Counted from the first letter of the stretch, positions 43,950-53,168 are shown. The stretch: DNA of 64,000 nucleotides from JALORV01 sp035429725 (GCA_035429725.1 DAOMFI010000002.1:1-64000), one strand, 5' to 3'. The notes: generated by a model from the sequence alone, not told the origin. Translations and numbers: made by a program.

Positions 43950-45359
43950 ATGAGCCAGCATCGCGTCTTCACTGACCTCGCGGAGTTCGTCGTCGGCCTG
44001 GCAACCGCCGACGTGCCGGAGCTCGCGGTCCGGCGCGCGGTCGACGCGATGATCGACGGCCTCGGCTGCGCGCTCGCCGGCAGCCGCGAGCCACTTGCGC
44101 CGATGATCCGCAGGGCCATCACGCCGGTGCCGGAGTCGCATTCCGGCGCGGCGCCGCTGCTCGGTTCGACCGACTACGCGGCGCCGGCGGACGCCGCGCT
44201 CTACAACGGCACGCTGTCGCATGCGATCGACTTCGACGACATCACGCATCCGGCGTACGCGCACCCGACGGCGGTGCTGCTTCCAACGATCCTTTCGCTT
44301 GCGCGGCTCGGCGGCAGCAGCGGCATGGACGCGGTGCTCGCGTACGTGATCGGGCTCGAGGTGTTCGGCCGCCTCGGCCGGGCGCTGAACACGCACCATT
44401 ACCGCTCCGGCTGGCATGCGACGTCGACCTTCGGCTCGATCGCCGCGGCCGCGGCCGGTGCGCGGCTGCTGAAGCTCGATATCGATCGCACGCGCCACGC
44501 GCTGGCGATCGGCGGCTCCGCCTCGTCGGGTCTGCGCGCGAACTTCGGCACCATGACCAAGCCGCTGCACGCCGGGTACGCCGCCCGCAACGGCGTGCTC
44601 GCTGCGCAACTCGCTGCTGAAGGCTTCACCGCGACCGAAGACATCCTCACTGCCGACTTCGGCTTCGCCAAGACTTTCAATCAGAACGGCGAACACATCC
44701 GGTGGGGCGAACTGCGCCGCTGGGGCGACGAACTGGAGATCCTCAGCGAGTTCGGCCTCGCGCTGAAGCCGTATCCATCGTGCGGCGCGACCCATCCATC
44801 GATCGAGGCGGCGATCCTGCTGCATCGGGACATCGGCGGGCGCTACCGTGAGGTCGCTGCGGTCGACGTCGGCGTCCCGGACATGGCGTTCCAGCCGCTG
44901 ATATACCCGAATCCGGCCTCGCCGCTGCAGGGCAAGTTCAGCATGCAGTACGTGGTCGCCGCCGCGCTCAAGGACGGCGACGTCAACCTGCAGACGTTCA
45001 CGGAGGAGCGGCTGGCAGATCCGGATACACGTGCGCTGATGGCGAAGGTCAACATGCAGGTCGATGATCGAGTGCAGGGGAACAGCGAGTTCGGCTGCGT
45101 CGTCGAGCTGCGGCTGGCGGACGGCGGCCGGTTCACGCGAGAGGTGCCGCTCGCGATCGGCAAGCCGAGCCGCTGGTTCCCGCGCGAACAGCTGCACCAG
45201 AAGTTCCTGAGCTGCGTCGACGGCATCGTCGACGGCGGCCGCGCCGAAGCGCTGTTCGGCGAATGGCTGGCGTTGCCGGAGGCGGAGCGGCTGGACGACC
45301 TCATCCACCGGCTGGCCGTTCCATCGGCGCCGCGGGCGGCCTGGAACCCACAACATTGA
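43950..45359 (+). CDS. MmgE/PrpD-family protein
   Basis: A 469-residue protein from ATG 43950 (GGAGG eight bases upstream; the frame opens at 43878). MIDGLGCALAGSREPLAPMI, YNGTLSHAIDFDDITHPAYA, SGWHATSTFGSIAAAAAGAR, MTKPLHAGYAARNGVLAAQL and LKPYPSCGATHPSIEAAILL are family blocks. It differs from the other three paralogues in having FDDITHPAY where they have YDDTHxxS and is thus likely a separate subfamily. It precedes the Old Yellow Enzyme gene by 12 bases. Confidence 0.9.
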   Translation: MSQHRVFTDLAEFVVGLATADVPELAVRRAVDAMIDGLGCALAGSREPLAPMIRRAITPVPESHSGAAPLLGSTDYAAPADAALYNGTLSHAIDFDDITHPAYAHPTAVLLPTILSLARLGGSSGMDAVLAYVIGLEVFGRLGRALNTHHYRSGWHATSTFGSIAAAAAGARLLKLDIDRTRHALAIGGSASSGLRANFGTMTKPLHAGYAARNGVLAAQLAAEGFTATEDILTADFGFAKTFNQNGEHIRWGELRRWGDELEILSEFGLALKPYPSCGATHPSIEAAILLHRDIGGRYREVAAVDVGVPDMAFQPLIYPNPASPLQGKFSMQYVVAAALKDGDVNLQTFTEERLADPDTRALMAKVNMQVDDRVQGNSEFGCVVELRLADGGRFTREVPLAIGKPSRWFPREQLHQKFLSCVDGIVDGGRAEALFGEWLALPEAERLDDLIHRLAVPSAPRAAWNPQH

Positions 45360-45371
45360 CGTAGGAGCCCC

Positions 45372-46535
45372 GTGGCTTCGATGCTCTTCTCCCCGCTAAG
45401 ACTGCGCGACCTGGTGCTCCCGAACCGGATCATGGTGTCGCCCATGGGCCAGTACTCTTCGAAGGACGGATCGGCCAGCGAGTGGCACTTGATGCACTAC
45501 GGGACGATGTCCGTGTCCGGTGCCGGCCTGGTGATGATCGAGGCCTCGGCGATCAATCCCGACGGGCGCCTGAGCCCCAGCGACATGGGGTTGTGGTCCG
45601 ATGACAACGAGGCGGCGCTCAGGCGCGTCGTCGAGTTCTGCCGGCAGCACGGCGGCGCCCACCTTGGCATCCAGCTGTGGCACAGCGGACGCAAGGGGTC
45701 GGTGCGCGTGGCGTGGGAACACCAGGCGCGGATACCGGTCGAGGAGGGCGGCTGGGTCCCGCTCGGTGCCTCGCCGATCCCGTATCCCAAGCGCACCGAG
45801 CCGCGGCCGCTCGACGAGGACGACATGGACCAGCAGATCCGCGATTACGTCGCCGCGGCCCGGCGTGCGGATCGGCTCGGGCTCGACGTGCTGGAACTGC
45901 ACAGCGCCCACGGCTACCTGCTGCATAACTTCCTGTCGCCGCTCACGAACCAGCGCACCGACCGCTACGGCGGCAGCCTCGAGAACCGAATGCGCTTTCC
46001 GCTCGATGTCTTCAAGGCGATCCGCGACGCCTGGCCGGTTCACAAACCGCTCGGCGTCCGCATCTCTTCGGTCGATTTCGTGGAGGGCGGCTGGGCGATC
46101 GAGGACAGCATCACCTACGTGCGGGAACTGCAGAAGCTCGGCTGCGACTACGTGACAGCCTCCGGCGGCGGGTCCGTGCCGGAACAGCAGATCAAGGTGG
46201 GACCGGGCTATCAGGTGCCATATGCCGAGCAGATCCGTCGCGCAACCGGCATGGTCACGGTGGCCGTGGGCTTGATCACTGAGCCGAGGCAGGCCGAAGA
46301 CATCCTTCAGTCCGGGCGGGCCGACATGGTCGCCCTGGGTCGCCGCATGCTCTACAACCCGCGCTGGCCTTGGCATGCGGCGGCGGAGCTCGGGGAGGAA
46401 TTCTTCTACCCGAAGCAGTACGAGAGATCGCACCCGTCGATGCTGGGCGGGGATTTCCTGCGGCCGTCCCGCGTGGCGCAGGGATGGATGACGGGATCGA
46501 ACGAGGCGAGGAGTGAAAGCAATGAGCGAGCTTGA
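45372..46535 (+). CDS. NADH:flavin oxidoreductase (Old Yellow Enzyme family)
   Basis: FMN-dependent TIM-barrel protein of 387 residues from GTG 45372 behind GTAGGAG (ATG 45381 is an alternative). LVLPNRIMVSPMGQYSSKDG aligns with the thermophilic-like YqjM branch, but the redox-sensing Cys of SPMCQY is Gly here. LELHSAHGYLLHNFLSPLTN and RTDRYGGSLENRMRFPLDVF are conserved, and the substrate-binding pair reads LWHSGRKG. It probably reduces the C=C bond of an unsaturated CoA ester or ketone; alicyclic or dienoyl compounds are candidates. It overlaps the next gene by 14 bases. Confidence 0.92.
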   Translation: MASMLFSPLRLRDLVLPNRIMVSPMGQYSSKDGSASEWHLMHYGTMSVSGAGLVMIEASAINPDGRLSPSDMGLWSDDNEAALRRVVEFCRQHGGAHLGIQLWHSGRKGSVRVAWEHQARIPVEEGGWVPLGASPIPYPKRTEPRPLDEDDMDQQIRDYVAAARRADRLGLDVLELHSAHGYLLHNFLSPLTNQRTDRYGGSLENRMRFPLDVFKAIRDAWPVHKPLGVRISSVDFVEGGWAIEDSITYVRELQKLGCDYVTASGGGSVPEQQIKVGPGYQVPYAEQIRRATGMVTVAVGLITEPRQAEDILQSGRADMVALGRRMLYNPRWPWHAAAELGEEFFYPKQYERSHPSMLGGDFLRPSRVAQGWMTGSNEARSESNERA

Positions 46536-47316
46536 GTACCAGGACCTTCTCTACGATGAAACGGGCGGCGTGGCGACCATCACGTTCAACCGGCCGGACA
46601 AGCTCAACGCGTTCCGGATGCGCACCTACGAGGAAGTCACCGACGCGCTGAACCGGGCGGGCTGGAACAAGGCGGTGGGCGTGATCGTGCTCACCGGCGC
46701 CGGTCGCGCGTTCGGCGTCGGTGGCGATGCCAGCGACAAGAAGTCCGAGCGCCAGGGGCGCGGCGTGATCGGCGTTCCGATCGAGGAACTGCACGCCGCG
46801 ATCCGCGATGTGCCGAAACCGGTGATCGCGAAAGTGCGCGGCTATGCCATTGGCGGGGGCAACGTTCTCGCCACGATGTGCGACCTGACGATCGCGGCGG
46901 AGTCGGCCCAGTTCGGCCAGGTCGGGCCGAAGGTCGGGTCGGTCGACCCGGGGTTCGGCACCGCGTTCCTGGCGCGCATCGTCGGCGAGAAGCGCGCGCG
47001 CGAGTTCTGGTACCTGTGCCGCCGCTACACCGCGGCCGAGGCGCACGCGATGGGCCTGGTGAACAAGGTCGTCCCTGACGACCAGCTCGACGCCGAAGTC
47101 CAGCGCTGGTGCGACGACATCCTGCAATGCAGCCCGACCGCGCTGGCGCTCGCCAAACGGTCGTTCAACGCCGACTCCGAGAACATCCGCGGCATCGCTC
47201 AGATGGGCTTCCAGGCGCTCGCCCTGTACTACGGCACCGAGGAATCGAAAGAAGGCGGCAACGCGTTCCGCGAGAAGCGCAAGCCGCGGTTCCGCGAAAT
47301 CAACAACGGATCGTGA
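46522..47316 (+). CDS. BadI-like crotonase (2-ketocyclohexanecarboxyl-CoA hydrolase type)
   Basis: A 264-residue crotonase from ATG 46522 (GAGGAG upstream). It resembles BadI/MenB rather than ordinary hydratases: PIEELHAAIRDVPKPVIAKV, GYAIGGGNVLATMCDLTIAA, then FGQVGPKVGSVDPGFGTAFL and REFWYLCRRYTAAEAHAMGL. The first hydratase Glu is replaced (GGNVLA), while the Ser/Asp of the SVDPGFG loop, typical of MenB and BadI, is kept. BadI opens an alicyclic beta-keto acyl-CoA ring with water, giving a dicarboxylic mono-CoA. If right, this operon degrades a cyclic acid. MenB is excluded as a housekeeping role by the lack of other menaquinone genes. Confidence 0.8.
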   Translation: MSELEYQDLLYDETGGVATITFNRPDKLNAFRMRTYEEVTDALNRAGWNKAVGVIVLTGAGRAFGVGGDASDKKSERQGRGVIGVPIEELHAAIRDVPKPVIAKVRGYAIGGGNVLATMCDLTIAAESAQFGQVGPKVGSVDPGFGTAFLARIVGEKRAREFWYLCRRYTAAEAHAMGLVNKVVPDDQLDAEVQRWCDDILQCSPTALALAKRSFNADSENIRGIAQMGFQALALYYGTEESKEGGNAFREKRKPRFREINNGS

Positions 47317-47376
47317 ACTCGGGCGGCAGCGCCGCGAACATCACCCGACAGCGGTTCATCGGCAACGAAGGAAGAC

Positions 47377-48540
47377 ATGTCCCAGTTCCAGCTGAACAGC
47401 GAGCAGATACTGATTCAAGACGCGATCCGGCGGATGGTGGAGCGCGACATCGCGCCGATCCTGAAGGCGCGCGACCCGGACAAGCCGTTGCCGAAGGAGG
47501 ACATGCTGCGCATCCTGCAGGTCTGCGCCGCGCAGGGCCTGACCTGCGCGCGCGTGCCGGAAAGCGCCGGCGGCGCCGGCCTGCCGACTCTGGTCTACGG
47601 ACTGATGGTCGAGGAGCTGCCGGCGGTGGTCACCCTCGCGACCATGGGGCAGGAAGTCACGGCCACACGCATCCACTACGACAGCACGCCCGAGCAGCGC
47701 GAGCGCTTCCTGCCGGACATCATGGCGGGGCGACGCATCACCTGCACCGGTACCACCGAACCCGATGTGGGCTCCGACCCACGCGGGGTCAAGACGCGCC
47801 TGGAAGACGACGGCCCCGATCACTACCGCCTGACGGGGCGCAAGATGTGGATCACGAATGCCAGCATCTGCGACCTGATCAACGTCACGGCGGCTTTCGG
47901 CAAGGACGCCCACGGCCGCGGCAAGACGACGCGCATCATCGTCGAGCGCGACGAATCGCCGTTCGAGGCCCGGGAGATTCCGACGCTGGGACTGCGGCAG
48001 GGCCACCTCGGCGAGGTCGCGTTCGACAACTGCAGGGTCCCGAAGCGCAACGCGCTGGGCGCACCGGGTGACGCCGCCCGCGTGCTGAACCTCACCTGGC
48101 TAGCCAACCGCCCGATCCTCGGCCTGTGCGCGGTTCACCTCGCGAAGCGCGCCCTCGACGCCGCCCTACGGTATGCCGGTGAACGCCAGCAGTTCGGCAA
48201 GCCGATCGCCGCGTTCCAGCTGGTCCAGGAGATGCTCGCCGACATTTCGGCGGCGGTCACCACCAGCCGCCTGCTCTGCTATCACGCGCTGTCGGCCATC
48301 GACGCCGGCGAAGAGGCGAACCACCTGTCCGCGATGTCCAAGCGGTACTCGCTCACCGCCTGCCTGCGGGCGATCTCGCTCGCGATGGAGGTGCACGGGG
48401 CGATGGGCATCAGCCGCGAAGTCGGCCTCGAGGAACTGTTCCGGGATGCGCGGATGCTGCCGATCCCCGACGGCACCCATCAGATCATGACCCTGATCGA
48501 GGGCCGCGAGCTGACCGGCATCCAGGCGTATCGCCCCTAG
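47377..48540 (+). CDS. acyl-CoA dehydrogenase-family protein
   Basis: A 387-residue protein. CTGTTEPDVGSDPRGVKTRL, RKMWITNASICDLINVTAAF, and MEVHGAMGISREVGLEELFR are typical. At the catalytic-base position it has Asp (PIPDGTHQIM) in place of Glu, a conservative but uncommon change. It stands 60 bases after the BadI-like gene and 12 before the fused CoA-transferase gene in the 39.4-50.6 kb operon. With BadI, an alicyclic acyl-CoA dehydrogenase role is possible; the Asp may fit a different substrate shape. Confidence 0.9.
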   Translation: MSQFQLNSEQILIQDAIRRMVERDIAPILKARDPDKPLPKEDMLRILQVCAAQGLTCARVPESAGGAGLPTLVYGLMVEELPAVVTLATMGQEVTATRIHYDSTPEQRERFLPDIMAGRRITCTGTTEPDVGSDPRGVKTRLEDDGPDHYRLTGRKMWITNASICDLINVTAAFGKDAHGRGKTTRIIVERDESPFEAREIPTLGLRQGHLGEVAFDNCRVPKRNALGAPGDAARVLNLTWLANRPILGLCAVHLAKRALDAALRYAGERQQFGKPIAAFQLVQEMLADISAAVTTSRLLCYHALSAIDAGEEANHLSAMSKRYSLTACLRAISLAMEVHGAMGISREVGLEELFRDARMLPIPDGTHQIMTLIEGRELTGIQAYRP

Positions 48541-48552
48541 CTGCAGGAGCGC

Positions 48553-50586
48553 GTGTCCAGCGACCTCGCCCGCGCACTGACCGGCGTGACTGTCCTGGAA
48601 CGGGACGGGCGGCTTGCCGTCGGTCTGTGCGGGCAGCTGCTGCGCGGACTCGGCGCCACCGTCGTGCGCTGGGAGCGGGACGAGCCCACGTTCCCGGACC
48701 TGACGGCGGCCGCGCGTGCGCACGCTGTGCGCGCGGTGCGAAACGGGAAGGCCTGCCGCCGGCAGGCCGATGCACAGGCGACGTGGGAGGCGCTGCTCAC
48801 GAGCGCCGACGTCGTTCTGATCGAACCGGACCGCGCGGACGAGCCCGCGGCGCTGACGCGGGTCGCGCGGATCGTCTGTTCGATCTCCGCCCACGGACTC
48901 GATGCCGGCGGCCCGCTGGCGGCGAGCGAGGTCGAGCTTCAGGCGCAGGCGGGGCTGATGGCCGCGACCGGCGCGGTGGGCGGACCGCCGGAGGCGATCG
49001 CGATTCCTGTCGTCGAGATGGTCACGGCGATCAATGCGGCCACGGCTGTCCTTGCCGCCCTGCGCGCCGGCGGAGAGGCGCCGCAGCTGCTCGACATTGC
49101 GCTGTTCGACAGCTCGTTGGCGCTGTTCACGACCTTCGTCGGTACCGTGCACGTGGGCAAGGGGAGGGGCTACCGGCTCGGCGCGGCCCATCACCTGTGC
49201 GCGCCGTGGAACGTCTACCGAACCGGCGACGGCTGGTTGCAACTGTGCTCGGCGAACGACGACGAGTGGCGCAAGGTGCTCGAGGTGATCGGACGGAGCG
49301 ACCTGCAGGCCGAGCCACGCTACGGCAGCGGCGGCGCGCGCGTGACTCACGTACAGGAAGTGGACGGCCTAGTTTCCGGGTGGACGGCAAGTCGCACCTC
49401 CGAGGAAGCGGTGGCGGCCTTCCAGGCCGCCGGCGTGCCCGTTGGGCGGGTTCGGCGCATTCCCGACCTGCTCGCGACCCGGGCGCGGCAAGGTGCGCGC
49501 ACCGAGCCGACCTGCGGGATCGACGCCTTCCTGAAGTTCGAAGCCAGCCAAGCGCCGGCCGCCGCCGTCGCTCGGCGCACGCCGAGTTCGTCGTCTTCGG
49601 CCGCTTCGCCGCTCGCCGGCGTGCGCGTGCTGGAGATCGGCCCGTACACCGCGGGGCCCCTGGCGGGGCGCTACCTCGCCGAGCTCGGGGCGGAGGTCAT
49701 CAAGATCGAGCCGGCGAGCGGGGAGGTGTCGCGGCAGTGGGAGCCGAAAGGCGGGCCGTGGAGCGTGTTCTTCGTGAACGCCAACCTCGGCAAGAAGTTT
49801 CTCTCGCTGGATCTTCGCGCCGAGGCCGACCGCGAGTGCTTCCTGCAGCTCGCGGCGACCACCGACGTCGTGCTCACCAACCTGAAGCCCGGCGCGCTCG
49901 ACCGTCTGGGCGTCGGCCCGGCGCAGTTGCTTTCGCGTTTTCCCCGGCTCTTGTTCTGCTCGATTTCCGGTTTCGGGTCGACGGGCGATGCGCGGCCGGC
50001 GCTCGACACGGTGGTCCAGGCCGAGGCGGGCGTCATGTCGCTCGTCGGCGACGGCACGCAGCCGCTGCGCATCGGCGTGTCGATCGCGGACCAGGGCGCG
50101 GCACACGCCGCGCCGCTCGCCATCCTGGCCGCGCTCGCGCGGCGCGAGCGCGAAGGAGCCGGCGGCGCGCTCGACCTCTCGATGTTCGACGTGACCGCCT
50201 GGCTGACTGAACTCAGCTGGCCGTCCGGCGCGCCGGCCGTACGTCCGTGGACCCGGGTCGAGGCGAGCGACGGCTGGGTCATGGTGGACGCGGCCGGCGC
50301 GGAACTGCAGATGGAGGTGGCGCGCGGCGCCGACCGCCTCCGACTGGCGGAAGCATTCATGGGCCGCGGACGGCGGGCGGTGCCCGTCCTCGAGATGGAC
50401 GAAGTCTTCCGGCATCCGACGGTGCAGCGGCGCTCGCTCGTGCGCCTGGTCGGCGCCGCGGGCGAAGCGGTGCCGGTGCTGCGGGCGCCACAGCGCCTGT
50501 CGACCGACGCGGCCGACGATCGCCGTGCCTGCGCCGCGCCCGACGCGGACCGTTCCGCTCTGCTCGGCAATACGGGGCCGAACTAA
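48553..50586 (+). CDS. fused (tandem) CaiB/BaiF family III CoA-transferase
   Basis: A 677-residue protein from GTG 48553 (CAGGAG upstream) with two CoA-transferase units. The N-terminal unit (about 8-320) is shortened and has Glu155 (PVVEMVTAINAATAVLAAL) where the nucleophilic Asp belongs. The C-terminal unit (about 353-677) keeps Asp513 (GVSIADQGAAHAAPLAILAA) and the family start VRVLEIGPYTAGPLAGRYLA. A Ser/Ala-rich linker at 335-352 joins them. One competent active site per chain is expected. Last gene of its operon; it ends tail-to-tail with an MmgE/PrpD gene, the stop codons overlapping by three bases. Confidence 0.88.
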   Translation: MSSDLARALTGVTVLERDGRLAVGLCGQLLRGLGATVVRWERDEPTFPDLTAAARAHAVRAVRNGKACRRQADAQATWEALLTSADVVLIEPDRADEPAALTRVARIVCSISAHGLDAGGPLAASEVELQAQAGLMAATGAVGGPPEAIAIPVVEMVTAINAATAVLAALRAGGEAPQLLDIALFDSSLALFTTFVGTVHVGKGRGYRLGAAHHLCAPWNVYRTGDGWLQLCSANDDEWRKVLEVIGRSDLQAEPRYGSGGARVTHVQEVDGLVSGWTASRTSEEAVAAFQAAGVPVGRVRRIPDLLATRARQGARTEPTCGIDAFLKFEASQAPAAAVARRTPSSSSSAASPLAGVRVLEIGPYTAGPLAGRYLAELGAEVIKIEPASGEVSRQWEPKGGPWSVFFVNANLGKKFLSLDLRAEADRECFLQLAATTDVVLTNLKPGALDRLGVGPAQLLSRFPRLLFCSISGFGSTGDARPALDTVVQAEAGVMSLVGDGTQPLRIGVSIADQGAAHAAPLAILAALARREREGAGGALDLSMFDVTAWLTELSWPSGAPAVRPWTRVEASDGWVMVDAAGAELQMEVARGADRLRLAEAFMGRGRRAVPVLEMDEVFRHPTVQRRSLVRLVGAAGEAVPVLRAPQRLSTDAADDRRACAAPDADRSALLGNTGPN

Positions 50587-51950
50587 CCGGCGAAGAGGTC
50601 GACCAGCGCCTGCCCGTCGGTCATGCTCCACAGCGTACGCCGCGCAGCCGCCACGTCGAACCGCAGGCCGGCAGAGTCAATCAGCGCCTGCCCCTTCGCC
50701 TCGATCGCCTCCACCGACAGCGGACGCGCCGGCGTGCCCCGGCTGTCCATCACCAGCGCTTCGCGCCGTGCGCCATCGCGGAAGTGCAGTTCGACGGCCG
50801 CGCCCATGCGCGCCGGGTAGTCCTTCTCGATCTCGACGTCGCGCGTGCCGTCGACCTTGTCGGCCAGCGCGAGGATCCTCGGGTCGTCGAAGAAGTCTTC
50901 GCGGTAGGCGTCGAAGCGCCTCGACCCATAGGCCAGCGTGGCGCCGACGACATACGGCAGGCTGTACTGCGCGGCCATCACGGAGCGCGGCCGCCGCAGC
51001 ATGTGCTGGTCGAAGACCACCTCGGGCGCGCGCACCCGGATCCGCTCCAGGCCGTCCAGCGGAAGGGTGAAGGCGTCGGAGACTTCCTCGAGCGCGTCGA
51101 TCAGCGAGTGGAACAGGCGACAGCACGAATAGGGCTTCATGCTGATGTCGTGAATCTGCAGCCGGGCGCTCGGGGCACGCTGCAAGTGCCCGGCGTTGGC
51201 GCCCGACCCGTACAGGGCCATCAGCCCATATTTGCCGTCGAGCGCGCGCACCGGCGCCGCAATGCCGGCCCTGGCCATGCCCGCCGCCAGCACGCCGTGC
51301 TGCGCGCCGTAACCGGCATGTAGCCGCTTCACGGTGGTTCCGGCCGGTTCGTCGGAGAACTGCATCGAGCCGCCCGTCAGCGAAAGCGCGTGGCCCCACG
51401 CGCAGGCGAGCGTCGCCGCATCGAATCCGTGCAGCGCGCCGACGCCGGCGGCCGCCCCGAAGGCGCCGAACAGCGACGTCGGGTGAAAACCGCGTGAAAT
51501 CACCGCGTGCGCGTTCACGGCCATGCCCACGCGCGACATCGCCTCGTAGCCCGCGGCGATCGCCGCGTACACCTGCATCGCCGTGGCGCCGGATCCGGCG
51601 GCCGTGGACAGCACGGCCGGGATGATGACCGCTCCGGGATGGCTCATCGATGCGTTGTGCGTGTCGTCCAACTCGTATCCGTGGCCGGCCGATCCGTTGA
51701 CGAGGGCCGCGACCTGCGGCGTCGTGCGAAAGCCGCCACCGACCACCGGCGCCGCGCCGCCCCCGCGGAACTCGCCGGCCCACGTCGCCAGCGCGCGCGA
51801 CCACGGCATCGTCGCGCCGAAGATGGAAACGCCGAGCAGGTCGAGCACCAGCCGGCGCACCTGCTCGACATCCGGGGCGGCCAGCGGCCCGCGTCCGATG
51901 CGTTGGATGTCCTCCGCGAACGCGACCGTCGGGTTGGGTAGATCGGCCAT
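50583..51950 (-). CDS. MmgE/PrpD-family protein
   Basis: A 455-residue member with VRRLVLDLLGVSIFGATMPW, NGSAGHGYELDDTHNASMSH, VISRGFHPTSLFGAFGAAAG and MKPYSCCRLFHSLIDALEEV. The frame and both domains are complete. It lies behind a CoA-transferase gene (36 bases away) in the long minus-strand operon that starts with the Liv transporter at 59505, as its last gene. Confidence 0.9.
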   Translation of the reverse strand: MADLPNPTVAFAEDIQRIGRGPLAAPDVEQVRRLVLDLLGVSIFGATMPWSRALATWAGEFRGGGAAPVVGGGFRTTPQVAALVNGSAGHGYELDDTHNASMSHPGAVIIPAVLSTAAGSGATAMQVYAAIAAGYEAMSRVGMAVNAHAVISRGFHPTSLFGAFGAAAGVGALHGFDAATLACAWGHALSLTGGSMQFSDEPAGTTVKRLHAGYGAQHGVLAAGMARAGIAAPVRALDGKYGLMALYGSGANAGHLQRAPSARLQIHDISMKPYSCCRLFHSLIDALEEVSDAFTLPLDGLERIRVRAPEVVFDQHMLRRPRSVMAAQYSLPYVVGATLAYGSRRFDAYREDFFDDPRILALADKVDGTRDVEIEKDYPARMGAAVELHFRDGARREALVMDSRGTPARPLSVEAIEAKGQALIDSAGLRFDVAAARRTLWSMTDGQALVDLFAG

Positions 51951-51986
51951 GCACTTGCTCCTAAGCGGTTCGCGGCGCCCTCGATT

Positions 51987-53156
51987 TCAGCGTCCCGCCT
52001 CTCGGCGGATCTGCTCCGTGTGTTCGCCGAGACCTGGCGCGTGGCGACGGGCAGGATCAGCGAGGCCCGAGCGCGCGAGCGGATCGCGCAGCAGCGGAAT
52101 GCGGCCATCGCGCGGGTGCTCGAGCCACTGCACCACGTCGCGCGCGCGCGCCTCGCTCGACTGCAGCACCTCGTCGGCCTCGTAGACCGGACAGATGGGA
52201 ATGTGGGCCTCCGCCATGCGTCGGCACAACTCGTCGCGGTCGAGCGATCCGCACAGCTGTTCGAGCGCGGCGCGATACGCCGGCGCGTTCTCGCCGTGGT
52301 CGCTGTGGCGGTCGCTCCAGTCCTCGTCGTGGTCCATCAGGTCCGGACGGCCTATGTATTCGCAGAACCGCTTCCACGTATGCGGCTCCAGCAGGCTCAC
52401 CGTGACCGATTTGCCGTCGCGCGTGGCGTAGGTGTTGTAGCGCGGGTTGCGTCCCCAGACCTCGAGTTCCGGCTGGCCGGCGAATCCGGCCGCGCGTGCC
52501 ATCGCGCCGGACAGCATGATCTGCGACCACGCGACCAGGCTGTCGTACATCGGCACCTCGATGTGGCACCCGCGCCCGTCGCTGTTGCGCCGCAGGAGCG
52601 CCGCAAGGATGCCAATCGCCGCATAGGCGGCGGCGGCGTAGTCGCCCGCCTGGAAGCCGGGCAACGGCGGTGGCGCGTCGGCCTTGCCAAGCAGGCCGGT
52701 GAGACCCTGGATCGACAGGTCGTGCGCCGCCATGCCGGCCAGCGGGCCGTCGCTGCCGAAGCCGTTCAGCGAGCAGTAGATCAGGCGCGGGTTGCTCTTT
52801 GCGACCGTTTCGAAATCCACGCCCAGATTCTTCGCGACGCCCGGCCGGAACGACTCCACCATTATGTCTGCGGAATCGATCAGGCGATGCGCGAGCCCGC
52901 GGTCGTCGGCACTGGTCATGTCGAGGACGACGCTGCGCTTGTTCCGGTTGACGTTCGAGAAGTAGACGCCGTTCTCGGCGTAGTTGGGCGGGTTGTGCCG
53001 GCTGTAGTCGCCGACGCCCGGCTGCTCGATCTTGACGACGTCGGCGCCGAGGTCGCCCAGCACCTGGGTCGACCACGGGCCAGGGAGAAGACGGCTGAAA
53101 TCGACGACGCGCACGCCGTCGAGCGGCAGGCGGTTCGCGGCCCTGGGTTCGGTCAC
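51987..53156 (-). CDS. CaiB/BaiF family III CoA-transferase
   Basis: Single-domain enzyme of 389 residues. VRVVDFSRLLPGPWSTQVLG, GDLGADVVKIEQPGVGDYSR and NVNRNKRSVVLDM open the protein; the catalytic Asp is in LPGFQAGDYAAAAYAAIGIL (about residue 171). The layout resembles alpha-methylacyl-CoA racemase-like members of the family, which epimerise rather than transfer CoA, so racemase activity is an alternative. It is 12 bases downstream of the crotonase gene. Confidence 0.9.
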   Translation of the reverse strand: MTEPRAANRLPLDGVRVVDFSRLLPGPWSTQVLGDLGADVVKIEQPGVGDYSRHNPPNYAENGVYFSNVNRNKRSVVLDMTSADDRGLAHRLIDSADIMVESFRPGVAKNLGVDFETVAKSNPRLIYCSLNGFGSDGPLAGMAAHDLSIQGLTGLLGKADAPPPLPGFQAGDYAAAAYAAIGILAALLRRNSDGRGCHIEVPMYDSLVAWSQIMLSGAMARAAGFAGQPELEVWGRNPRYNTYATRDGKSVTVSLLEPHTWKRFCEYIGRPDLMDHDEDWSDRHSDHGENAPAYRAALEQLCGSLDRDELCRRMAEAHIPICPVYEADEVLQSSEARARDVVQWLEHPRDGRIPLLRDPLARSGLADPARRHAPGLGEHTEQIRREAGR

Positions 53157-53168
53157 TCGTTTGTCTCC

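Noticed and set aside
46522..47316. Housekeeping MenB (menaquinone synthesis)
   Set aside because: No other men genes nearby; the operon is acyl-CoA catabolic and the residues resemble BadI equally or better.
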